The translations under genes were made by a program, and so were the position numbers. 64,000 bases of DNA. Source: Thalassolituus sp006212115. GTDB lineage: Bacteria; Pseudomonadota; Gammaproteobacteria; Pseudomonadales; Oceanobacteraceae. The stretch is from the NCBI RefSeq assembly GCF_040372045.1, contig NZ_BAABWH010000005.1. The stretch is one strand, 5' to 3'. Below, piece after piece: positions 1-7,882 of this stretch. Each line of letters opens with the position of its first letter. Position 1 is the first letter of the stretch. Under the pieces are notes generated by a model. The model saw nothing but the letters and a program-made list of their open reading frames with translations. It ran no database searches and was not told where the DNA came from.

Positions 1-1809
1 TATGCTGGTCGTTATCACGGTAAAGAGTGGATGGAGCACGTCTACCCTGCCACAGACAATACACCGCTGACGAACAGGCTACGCAGCCTTACCCAGGAGA
101 TCCTTGGCTTTCCGCGCCACCTGTCTCAGCACGTCGGCGGTTTTGTTATTGCAGAAGGTTGTCTGCATGAACTGGTGCCACTGGAAAACGCCAGTATGGC
201 CGATCGCACCGTCATTCAGTGGGACAAGGAGGATCTCGAAACGCTGGGCTTGATGAAAGTCGATATTCTCAGCCTTGGTATGATGACCGCCATCCGCCGT
301 AGCCTGAACCACCTTGGCATGCAGATCAGCGATGTCCCGCGAGAAGACCCAGCAACCTACAAAATGCTGCAAAAAGCCGACTCCGTTGGGGTGTTTCAGG
401 TCGAGAGTCGGGCGCAAATGAATATGCTGCCGCGCCTGAAACCCGCCTGTTATTACGATCTGGTGGTGCAGGTTTCAATTGTCCGCCCCGGGCCCATTCA
501 TGGGGATATGGTGCACCCGTATCTGAAGCGCCGGAATGGTCAGGAAGCCCCGGATTACCCGCTAGAAGGCCTACGCCCCATCCTCGAGCGGACACACGGA
601 GTGCCGTTATTTCAGGAGCAGGTCATTGCCTTTGCCATGGTCGCCGCGGATTTTACCGCCGCCGAGGCCGACCAGTTACGGCGCTCCATGGCCAGCTGGC
701 GCAAGAAAGGCCATATGCACAGGCTACAAACGCGGCTGCGCGATAACATGCTGAAAAACGGCTTTGACGACGCCTACATTCAGCGCATTCAACGACAGCT
801 CGAGGGCTTTGGCGAGTACGGCTTTCCCGAATCTCACGCGGCCAGTTTCGCCTTGCTGGTGTACCTTACCGCCTGGCTCAAATGCCATCATCCTGGCGTG
901 TTTCTCGCAGCGTTGTTAAACAGCCAGCCAATGGGGTTTTACAGCCCCTCTCAGTTAATTAACGACGCCCGTCACCATCAGGTGGTGATTCACCCGGTCG
1001 ATGTCAATCACAGTCATTGGGATCATGAGGCCCTTGACGATGGCTCTGTACGTCTGGGCTTCCGGCTGGTCAAAGGATTTAATCGCGAGGCCGCCGAACG
1101 GCTTGAGCAACAGCGCCCGACAGCAAGTGATGGCAGAGTGGTAAACGGCACTGGCTATAAAGGCGGCTATGAGAGTATTCAGCAATGCGTAACCCTGGCG
1201 CGGTTAAACCGGCAAGAACGTAATGCCCTGGCCTCAGCCAACGCTTTTGGTCCACTCAGTGAGCATCGCTATCACGCGCGCTGGCAAGTAGCAGAACCTC
1301 AGGCGGATACCCATCAGCCAGATCTGCTTCAGTCGCTGGAAGACCCGACCGCGCCTTCACTATTGGCGCTGTTAGAAGCCCCTAACGAAGTCGATAACCT
1401 ACTGGAGGACTACCAGAGTCTAGGTGCGACGTTAGGTCGTCATCCAATGGAAGTACTGCGCGATCAGGGCATGCTGGGGGCCAGCGTGACCGCAGCAGGA
1501 CTGCATCAGTGCCGCCACGGGGAAGAATGTTTTGTCAGTGGCGTAGTCACGTGCCGCCAGCGTCCGGGTACGGCGGCGGGGGTCACCTTTCTGACCTTAG
1601 AAGACGAAACTGGCTGCACTAATGTGGTGGTCTGGCTCAATACCGCCAAGCGTCAGCTTGATGTACTCCTGCATGCACGCCTATTGCAGGTTTACGGCAA
1701 AGTCGAACAAGACCCCGAGAGCGGCATTACCCACCTGATTGCCTACCGCTTGCTTGACCTCAGTGGCTCACTGGAACGGCTGAATGTGCAATCCCATGAC
1801 TTTCACTGA
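1..1809 (+). CDS. dnaE2: Error-prone DNA polymerase DnaE2/ImuC (3' part)
   Basis: C-terminal ~602 residues of a C-family DNA polymerase III alpha subunit of the DnaE2/ImuC type; the frame is open at the left edge, so the 5' end lies outside. The visible part covers the palm/fingers region (motifs QHVGGF, GLMKVDILSLGM, QVSIVRPGPI, PLFQEQVI), the helix-hairpin-helix region with FPESHAASFA, and a C-terminal OB-fold (FLTLEDETG). The family makes SOS-induced, mutagenic translesion synthesis with ImuA and ImuB, whose genes usually sit just upstream. The length after the PHP region and the absence of a long tau-binding C-terminal tail favour DnaE2 over the replicative DnaE. Identity is firm; the PHP domain and promoter cannot be seen here. 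Confidence 0.93.
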   Translation, partial: YAGRYHGKEWMEHVYPATDNTPLTNRLRSLTQEILGFPRHLSQHVGGFVIAEGCLHELVPLENASMADRTVIQWDKEDLETLGLMKVDILSLGMMTAIRRSLNHLGMQISDVPREDPATYKMLQKADSVGVFQVESRAQMNMLPRLKPACYYDLVVQVSIVRPGPIHGDMVHPYLKRRNGQEAPDYPLEGLRPILERTHGVPLFQEQVIAFAMVAADFTAAEADQLRRSMASWRKKGHMHRLQTRLRDNMLKNGFDDAYIQRIQRQLEGFGEYGFPESHAASFALLVYLTAWLKCHHPGVFLAALLNSQPMGFYSPSQLINDARHHQVVIHPVDVNHSHWDHEALDDGSVRLGFRLVKGFNREAAERLEQQRPTASDGRVVNGTGYKGGYESIQQCVTLARLNRQERNALASANAFGPLSEHRYHARWQVAEPQADTHQPDLLQSLEDPTAPSLLALLEAPNEVDNLLEDYQSLGATLGRHPMEVLRDQGMLGASVTAAGLHQCRHGEECFVSGVVTCRQRPGTAAGVTFLTLEDETGCTNVVVWLNTAKRQLDVLLHARLLQVYGKVEQDPESGITHLIAYRLLDLSGSLERLNVQSHDFH

Positions 1810-1999
1810 CAACAACAAAAATTGTCACTTTATGACTAATTACAAACCCGGCCAATAGCACCTGTTAAACGTGCTTCGTGTACACATTGAGTGTCCAACC
1901 ACGACATCGAACGGTATATTCAGCGCCCTGAAAAGCACTAAATAAAAACTCGAATGATCCGCCTGGATCACATCGATATTGACCAAGGAGGCACGATGT

Positions 2000-3847
2000 A
2001 TGAAGCGTAACATTCTTACCAAAACCGGGCTCACAAAACTGGCTCCACTCGCCGCCCTCGCAACAGCGGCCGCCGTTGCACTGACGATGGCTTTACCGGC
2101 CAGCGCGGGTTCGCACAAAGATGAACTCCACTCTCAACACAAATCATCCGCCACCAGCTTCTGGAAAAAGCGACGCGCAGGTTACGAAGTCTGGGCCTCT
2201 GACCAGTCCAACTCCGTACCTGGCGTCGCATCACGCGGCATCGAAGGCAGCTGGATCTGGGTATGGGATTCCAAAGACATTAAGCGCCAGTTAAAAGGCG
2301 GTCCCGATGCAGTATCACTGCCATGTGGTCCAGACATGCTGAATCCAACCGCGACGGGCCCTTGTAACCTGCTGGATGTATTTCCGGGCACGCTCGAAGA
2401 ATACGACGCTGACGGCCAGCCAACCGGCAATACCCTCGCCGATCTGAACGGTTTTGGCCGCCTGCACGGCATGCTGCCCGACCCGCAACAGCGCTACCTG
2501 AATGCCAATATCTTTGCGCCGTCCGGTGGTTACGTTGGCATTATTGATCGTCAAACCAAAGCCGCCGTAGGCCTGTTCCGAGTAACCGGCACGAACGTCG
2601 CTGGCAATGATACCCGCAGTGTTCATATGTCGTTCTGGAGCGAAGACGGCAACGCCATCCTGATTGCAAACCTGCACGGCAAAGTGCTGGAGCGCATCAA
2701 TGTTGAGCGTAATCGCAAAGGCCGCATTACCAACCTGAGCTTCGATCGCAGCGCTTCTCTGGGTGTCGGTAAAAACATGGAAGTCACCAGCTCAGCCACG
2801 GTATTTAAAGGCGCCAACGCCTGGGGCTGGCCGCTCAAAGGAGACATCACTGGCGACTACGTTGATGCTGCCTTTGCAGACCTGACCCCGAACGGTGTCT
2901 GTAAAGAAAACGGCTGTGCTGACGGCGCCGACGGTGCCCTCGGCGGCCGCCCGAATAACGTCATCATCTGCCCAGTCGCAAGCAGCAACGAAAACGTCTA
3001 TGTCACTCTGGGCGGCGGTGGCCTGATCGTTGCCGATCACAGCACCACGCCAATGAGCATTGTCGGTGAATACGGTAATCAAGCCGTGAACGGCGCCGGT
3101 TGTGGTGGCGTTGAAGCCAACGGCCAGATGTTCGTTAACGCCGGTGTATCAGCCTCAGGCGCTGGCGCGACTCAGTCCGTATTCACCATGTACTCCATCG
3201 ACGATGCGGCATTCAGCACGCCACAATCCGAAAACTCGCCAATGCCAGTGACCCTGTTTAAAGACAGCACCAACACCAGCACCGGCGGCAATATGGACGG
3301 AGCAATCAGTGCTAACAACTCTGGCCAGTTACCGGGCATTACCACCCGTCGCGACGCGCACGGTGCCGACGCCACATTGGACGAACGCTACGTACACAAC
3401 GTGGATCGCATTCAGAATACGGTCGAAGTCTTTGATACCGTGACGCACGCGCGCACCACCTACGACCTGACCTCAGCAGACGGCCAGGGTAATGGCGATG
3501 GCCCATGTCTGGCGGCGTCCGTTGGCGATGATATCGACCTCCCTACCAACGACCCCGCACCGGATCTGATGGAAATCACCCCAGACGGCCGTTACTTCAT
3601 GGTCGCTCTGCGTGGCCCAACGCCAGTATCCGTGACTCACTCGGCACAGGGTTCTTGCCCGGGCGTCGGCATCGTGGAAATTACTCAAGGTGGTCAAAGT
3701 GGTCGCTTAGTGGGCGTACTGCGCTCCACCAACACGGTTGATACAGCACCAGTCTCTGCCGCCGGTGGCCATGCTTACACGGGCGCTGAACGCAGTGACC
3801 CGCATGCCGCGACTGTGATTGCGAAAAAGCCAGTACGTATTCGCTAA
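2000..3847 (+). CDS. Secreted propeller-like protein, unknown function
   Basis: A 615-aa exported protein. Residues 1-38 form a signal peptide (KR-rich start, hydrophobic stretch rich in Ala/Leu, cleavage near ASAGS). The mature part has repeated strand-turn patterns such as GGYVGIIDRQTKAAVGLFRV, GLIVADHSTTPMSIVGEYG and TVEVFDTVTHARTTYDL, which resemble YncE/cytochrome-D1-type beta-propeller blades, and several Cys pairs that could form periplasmic disulfides. The start at 2000 is chosen because AAGGAG (1985-1990) is well spaced and the signal peptide begins there; a TTG at 1979 would put the Shine-Dalgarno inside the gene. It stands alone between dnaE2 and a strong terminator. The family is not recognised by name and no function is claimed. 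Confidence 0.8.
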   Translation: MKRNILTKTGLTKLAPLAALATAAAVALTMALPASAGSHKDELHSQHKSSATSFWKKRRAGYEVWASDQSNSVPGVASRGIEGSWIWVWDSKDIKRQLKGGPDAVSLPCGPDMLNPTATGPCNLLDVFPGTLEEYDADGQPTGNTLADLNGFGRLHGMLPDPQQRYLNANIFAPSGGYVGIIDRQTKAAVGLFRVTGTNVAGNDTRSVHMSFWSEDGNAILIANLHGKVLERINVERNRKGRITNLSFDRSASLGVGKNMEVTSSATVFKGANAWGWPLKGDITGDYVDAAFADLTPNGVCKENGCADGADGALGGRPNNVIICPVASSNENVYVTLGGGGLIVADHSTTPMSIVGEYGNQAVNGAGCGGVEANGQMFVNAGVSASGAGATQSVFTMYSIDDAAFSTPQSENSPMPVTLFKDSTNTSTGGNMDGAISANNSGQLPGITTRRDAHGADATLDERYVHNVDRIQNTVEVFDTVTHARTTYDLTSADGQGNGDGPCLAASVGDDIDLPTNDPAPDLMEITPDGRYFMVALRGPTPVSVTHSAQGSCPGVGIVEITQGGQSGRLVGVLRSTNTVDTAPVSAAGGHAYTGAERSDPHAATVIAKKPVRIR

Positions 3848-3874
3848 TACGCTGCTAAACGTAATCTACCTATA

Positions 3875-3914
3875 AAAAAACGCGCCTGAATCGACAGACT
3901 CAGGCGCGTTTTTT
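3875..3914. terminator. Bidirectional rho-independent terminator
   Basis: A 9-bp perfect stem CGCGCCTGA/TCAGGCGCG (3881-3889 with 3900-3908) flanked by A-tract and T-tract, so it can end both the propeller gene (+) and ampG (-). Confidence 0.92.
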
Positions 3915-3938
3915 ATGCATTCATCACTGACTTTTAAC

Positions 3939-5264
3939 TCAGGAGCGATCAATAAATTGCCGTGCCTGTAAGCGGCGGATCAACCACCACAAAATCAGCA
4001 AGCTAGGTAACACCATCAAGGTGGTTAACACAAAGAAAGTCGCCCAATCGCCATTCAGTAAATCCACCACATAGCCACTGCCACCGGACACGGTCGTACG
4101 CCCAAAGTTAGCGATGGACGCCAGCAACGCATACTGAGTCGCCGAGAATACGCGATCCGTCAGCAGGGTCACAAAGCTCACCAACACCACAGTCGCAAAC
4201 GCACTGGTAAAACCGTCCGCAATCACCGCCAACAGATACAGGCTCTCTTTCGGGCCTGCCAGAGCGATCCAGGCAAACAAGAGATTGGTTGCTGCCATGG
4301 CCAAGCCACCAATCAATAAGCCACGGAAAATACCGAGACGATGATTAAAATACGCGCCGATTAAACTGAATACGATGGTGACCCACCAGGTCACCATTTT
4401 GGAGTAAGTGGCAATCTGAGCGTCGCTGAATCCGATCTCCTTATAGAAGGTAATCGACATGCGCCCCAAAAAGGCCTCGCCCATTTTGAAGGTAAACAAA
4501 AACGACAACAGCAGAATCACAATGGTGCTGCCGTAGCGTTGTACCAGCGCACGAAAAGGCTCGATCAAGGTAAAACGAATCTGCGCCCACATACCCTGCC
4601 CCAAGGCCGCAGCTTTCTTTTCGAGCTGCGCAAGGCGTCGGCTGTCACGCTCAACAAACAGCACAACGACGGCCGTCATCATCAGGCAGAACAACGCCAG
4701 ATAAGAAAATACCGAGGCCCAGCTCATATCCGACAGGCCTTTCATATAAAACGCCGCCGCACCTAGCAGGCTGTAGCCCGTCCACCAGCCACTAGTGGCA
4801 AAGGCGGCGGCATAGGGAATTAATGGCGCTTCAGTGTCAGGGTCGAGACTGTCTACCCGAAAGCCATCAATGGCGATATCACACGTCGCCGATGCCAGCG
4901 CAATGGTCATGGCCAACAGACTCAACCACAGCATGTCGGCCTGCGGTGAAATCAGACTGATGGCCGCACAGGCCGCCGTCATGATTAGCAGTAAGAAGAC
5001 AATCCAGGATTTACGGTCGCCCAGATGGCGAAACAGCGGTAAGCGGAAACGGTCGATGACCGGCGCCCAGAGAAAATTAATCGCGTAGACAAAAAAGATC
5101 GAGCCGAACAGCCCAATGCTGGTGCGGGACAGGCCCGCGTCGGTCAGCCAACCGGTCATGGCCGAGCCGATAAGCACCCAAGGAAACCCACTGCAGATGC
5201 CCAGTAAAAAGATCATCCGCAGACGGGGTTCCCGCAGCAGCGACCGCAACGGTAACCCAGTCAT
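3939..5264 (-). CDS. ampG: AmpG-like muropeptide MFS permease
   Basis: A 441-aa major-facilitator protein with about 12 hydrophobic segments. The N-terminus FLLGICSGFPWVLIGSAMTGWLTDAG is the diagnostic start of the AmpG/PAT family, and the loop WAPVIDRFRLP carries the conserved acidic/basic pair after TM2. AmpG imports GlcNAc-anhydroMurNAc-peptides across the inner membrane for cell-wall recycling and for signalling to AmpC-type regulators. It lies 8 nt downstream of yajQ on the same strand and probably shares its transcript, ending at the terminator at 3875-3914. Substrate is inferred from family; the slightly short length (E. coli AmpG is 491 aa) leaves room for a related PAT-family transporter. 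Confidence 0.82.
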   Translation of the reverse strand: MTGLPLRSLLREPRLRMIFLLGICSGFPWVLIGSAMTGWLTDAGLSRTSIGLFGSIFFVYAINFLWAPVIDRFRLPLFRHLGDRKSWIVFLLLIMTAACAAISLISPQADMLWLSLLAMTIALASATCDIAIDGFRVDSLDPDTEAPLIPYAAAFATSGWWTGYSLLGAAAFYMKGLSDMSWASVFSYLALFCLMMTAVVVLFVERDSRRLAQLEKKAAALGQGMWAQIRFTLIEPFRALVQRYGSTIVILLLSFLFTFKMGEAFLGRMSITFYKEIGFSDAQIATYSKMVTWWVTIVFSLIGAYFNHRLGIFRGLLIGGLAMAATNLLFAWIALAGPKESLYLLAVIADGFTSAFATVVLVSFVTLLTDRVFSATQYALLASIANFGRTTVSGGSGYVVDLLNGDWATFFVLTTLMVLPSLLILWWLIRRLQARQFIDRS

Positions 5265-5272
5265 GGTAATGA

Positions 5273-5758
5273 TCAGTCTTTAAAGTTTTTGAAGGCCAGT
5301 GGCATATCGATGGAATCATCCGAACGGAACATCGCCATCACCTGCTGCAAATCATCACGCTTTTTGCCGGTCACACGGACGGTATCGCCCTGAATGCTGG
5401 CCTGCACTTTGATTTTGCTGTCTTTGATCATTTTCACCATCTTTTTGCCCAGCTCTTTATCGATGCCCTGGCGCATGGTGGCAGTGACTTTAGTCTGCTT
5501 GCCGACACCACTTGGGGCGCTGAACTCGAGGCAGTTCACTTTGATCGAGCGCTTGGTCATGGCACCCATCAACATGGATTTCATCTGTTCAATCTGAGTG
5601 TTGTTGTCCGCCACCATGGCCACGGCAAAGTCATTCAGTTCGAAGCTGGCGCTGACGCCACGAAAATCGAAACGGGTGCTGAGCTCGCGATTCGCCTGAT
5701 CAACGGCGTTCTGGGCTTCGTGCTTGTCTACTTCTGATACCACGTCAAACGAAGGCAT
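5273..5758 (-). CDS. yajQ: YajQ family nucleotide-binding protein
   Basis: 161 aa, the usual size for YajQ. It opens with MPSFDVVSEVDKHEAQNAVDQ and contains STRFDFRG and IKVQASIQGDTVRVTGKKRDDLQ, all family hallmarks; the fold is two ferredoxin-like halves. YajQ proteins bind nucleotides or RNA, and the Xanthomonas homologue binds cyclic di-GMP and acts as a transcriptional co-regulator. The start at 5758 follows AGGAGATTGATT, a good ribosome site; the frame is open for another 67 codons upstream, but that extension does not resemble the family. First gene of a likely yajQ-ampG operon. Confidence 0.95.
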   Translation of the reverse strand: MPSFDVVSEVDKHEAQNAVDQANRELSTRFDFRGVSASFELNDFAVAMVADNNTQIEQMKSMLMGAMTKRSIKVNCLEFSAPSGVGKQTKVTATMRQGIDKELGKKMVKMIKDSKIKVQASIQGDTVRVTGKKRDDLQQVMAMFRSDDSIDMPLAFKNFKD

Positions 5759-5887
5759 AATCAATCTCCTGTAAATGAGGCATATATACCTTGCCGCCCC
5801 ACATATTGCAAAGCGGGACAACTGGCGATTACACCAGAACCCACTAGGCTTAAAGGGAAATTCGTCCCTTTGCGGAGCATGCGCGAT

Positions 5888-6934
5888 ATGAATCCGAGCC
5901 ACACTCTTCTTCATGGCCCCGGCATCTACTATTTCAGGTTGTCTGGAACACGTCAGCAACCGATCTTCCGCTCCGTTCTTGAATACGACTACGGAACACG
6001 GATTCTGAGCCAGATATCAGGCACCACAATGCTTGCCTACACGCTGTTCGATAACGAAATTCATTGCGTGATGGATTGTAAGCGCGACTGGCCGGAAATC
6101 ATTGAAGAGATACGCAATGCCTTCGCTGATCAGCACGAACGTATATGGGAAGCCTCGCGAGCCGTCATTTCAGAGGAAGTCCGTCCGGTTCTGATCGATG
6201 AAAATGTGGCTCTGGTATCTCTTATAGTTACCTTGCACTATCTACCCGTTCAGCGACAGCTGCTGCCAGACGCCAGCATGTACCCATGGAGTAGCGATCA
6301 CTATTACCGCTCTCTGAATGCGCCAGGCTGGCTCGACTGCGGACGCGCTTTGAATCAACTGTGTCAGACACGGCATAACCGGGCGCTGCGCTATGCGTCT
6401 CTGATGGACGCCCCACATGAACATCTGATTCATCTTGAGCAAAGCGATCACGAGACCTATCTGTTGTTTGGTCGAGCCGCACTCGCCGACAAACAAATCG
6501 CCCGCGCGGGCCTCAAAGAACCCGAGCGTAGTGAAAGCGAGCTCCAAAGGCTCACAGACGATGCCGTCAAACTGATATCCGATCGCTTTGGTATTACATC
6601 GGAGTCTCTACAGGACAGGCACTTCCGCCGACAATATCAGCGCCTGATGCCACTCGTCGCATGGTTGCTGACTCAACGCCAACTGAACCACGAAACCGTG
6701 GCCAATTTACTGGGCGAAGACGATTCCATCATCCCACTCTGGTTAAGGGGAATCAGTGCAGATCACCCGCAGTCCCTGCTGGATAAACTGCAGAGCCTGT
6801 GGACGCCCGCTCCCCGAACCCAACCAGATGATCATGCCGAAGCGGAAACGTCAGAATTACCGACTGAAAGTAAACATCAGGAAGACAATAAGCAGCAGGA
6901 AAAAGAAAGCGACACCTACGCCGCCAATCAATAA
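5888..6934 (+). CDS. RAYT-like (Y1 transposase-derived) protein, apparently inactive
   Basis: 348 aa. Residues 12-27 (GIYYFRLSGTRQQPIF) match the opening strand of Y1/REP-associated tyrosine transposases, 50-60 (AYTLFDNEIHC) sit where the family has AYxLMxNHxH, and 132-136 (YPWSS) is the family's C-terminal signature. The HUH metal motif reads N-E-I-H (first His replaced by Glu57), and the catalytic Tyr position, by alignment with NGVYTQRF-type sequences, is Phe79. Residues 222-290 look like the DnaA-like helix-turn-helix found at the C-terminus of long RAYT relatives; the tail from 305 is acidic and disordered. So this is probably a domesticated DNA-binding protein, not a working transposase. 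The start at 5888 is preceded by CGGAG at a good distance; an ATG at 5879 is also possible. Divergent from yajQ. Confidence 0.72.
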   Translation: MNPSHTLLHGPGIYYFRLSGTRQQPIFRSVLEYDYGTRILSQISGTTMLAYTLFDNEIHCVMDCKRDWPEIIEEIRNAFADQHERIWEASRAVISEEVRPVLIDENVALVSLIVTLHYLPVQRQLLPDASMYPWSSDHYYRSLNAPGWLDCGRALNQLCQTRHNRALRYASLMDAPHEHLIHLEQSDHETYLLFGRAALADKQIARAGLKEPERSESELQRLTDDAVKLISDRFGITSESLQDRHFRRQYQRLMPLVAWLLTQRQLNHETVANLLGEDDSIIPLWLRGISADHPQSLLDKLQSLWTPAPRTQPDDHAEAETSELPTESKHQEDNKQQEKESDTYAANQ

Positions 6935-6963
6935 GTCTGTGTTCCAATATGGTGTCATCGCCC

Positions 6964-6969
6964 TATAAT
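6964..6969 (+). promoter_or_regulatory. Perfect -10 box before panE, possible leaderless start
   Basis: TATAAT ends 7 nt before the ATG at 6976, so transcription would begin at or next to the start codon; no Shine-Dalgarno is seen. The -35 region (6941-6946, GTTCCA) is weak, so this is only a candidate. Confidence 0.4.
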
Positions 6970-6975
6970 CAGAGC

Positions 6976-7863
6976 ATGACATCAACACAACATATCGCCG
7001 TACTGGGTACAGGTGCTCTTGGAACTCTGATCGCCTGGTATTGCCGATCTCAAGAGTTATTCACCATCAACCGTAACCAGCAAGAGCGCTTTTCGTTACT
7101 GGAATACGGTGCGTCCGAGCCGACGCTTTTTTCCTCGACGTCCTGGCAGGGCACCCCGGTAGATTGGTTGATCGTAACCACCAAAGCCGCCTCTACCTTA
7201 ACCGCACTCAAAGGAATAGAAAGCCAACTTTCCGCCGTAAAAAATCTGCTTTTGCTGCAGAACGGTATGGGACAACAAGCCGAGGTCGCTCAATGGCTTG
7301 AGACCCAGCACAGCGCTCCGCAACTGTGGGTTGGTTCATCAACTGAGGGGGCGTACCACGCGGAAGAAGGTCACGTCGTACATGCAGGAAAAGGCCACAC
7401 CGTCATTGGTCCTTGGCAGCATGAATGTGTTGAACAAGCCGACAAACTGCCACCTTCGATGACGCTGAGCCCGGACATTCACAAAGTGCTGAATGAAAAA
7501 CTGGCCATCAATGCCATCATTAATCCTCTGACGGCATATTATCAATGCTACAACGGTGAATTGCTGTCCAATGCAGACTACCGCCACCACTTCGACACGC
7601 TCAGCACAGAGGTCGACGAACTATTTAAGCAGTTAAATTGGAATACTGACTTTTCAATCCCTCAGCGAGCTGAACAAGTTGCTCTGGCAACTGCCCAAAA
7701 TCGCTCTTCAACGTATCAGGATGTATTGCATCGACGGCCAACTGAGTTACCTTATATCTGTGGTTATCTATTGAAGCAGGCAGCACAGTACGATCTTAGT
7801 GCGCCCTTAACCACGGAGCTCTTCACGTCTTTGTCCGCCACGGAGGCCACATGGTCAGCCTGA
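6976..7863 (+). CDS. panE: Ketopantoate reductase family protein (ApbA/PanE)
   Basis: 295 aa. Starts with a Rossmann dinucleotide-binding strand HIAVLGTGALGTLIAWYC (GxGxxG), then IVTTKAASTL and LLLQNGMGQ, and the second-domain motif KLAINAIINPLTAYYQCYNGEL that carries the catalytic Lys/Asn pair of this family. The reaction is NADPH-dependent reduction of 2-dehydropantoate to pantoate in coenzyme A synthesis. An upstream ATG at 6949 is in frame, but 6976 puts the Rossmann motif at the usual distance from the N-terminus. It lies 20 nt before the sensor kinase gene. Family assignment is firm; divergent PanE paralogues with other substrates exist, so the physiological role is slightly less certain. 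Confidence 0.85.
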   Translation: MTSTQHIAVLGTGALGTLIAWYCRSQELFTINRNQQERFSLLEYGASEPTLFSSTSWQGTPVDWLIVTTKAASTLTALKGIESQLSAVKNLLLLQNGMGQQAEVAQWLETQHSAPQLWVGSSTEGAYHAEEGHVVHAGKGHTVIGPWQHECVEQADKLPPSMTLSPDIHKVLNEKLAINAIINPLTAYYQCYNGELLSNADYRHHFDTLSTEVDELFKQLNWNTDFSIPQRAEQVALATAQNRSSTYQDVLHRRPTELPYICGYLLKQAAQYDLSAPLTTELFTSLSATEATWSA

Positions 7864-7882
7864 CTACCGAAGTGTTTAATCC

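Noticed and set aside
5759..5959. 67-residue N-terminal extension of YajQ
   Set aside because: Not similar to the family, and a good ribosome site precedes the ATG at 5758.
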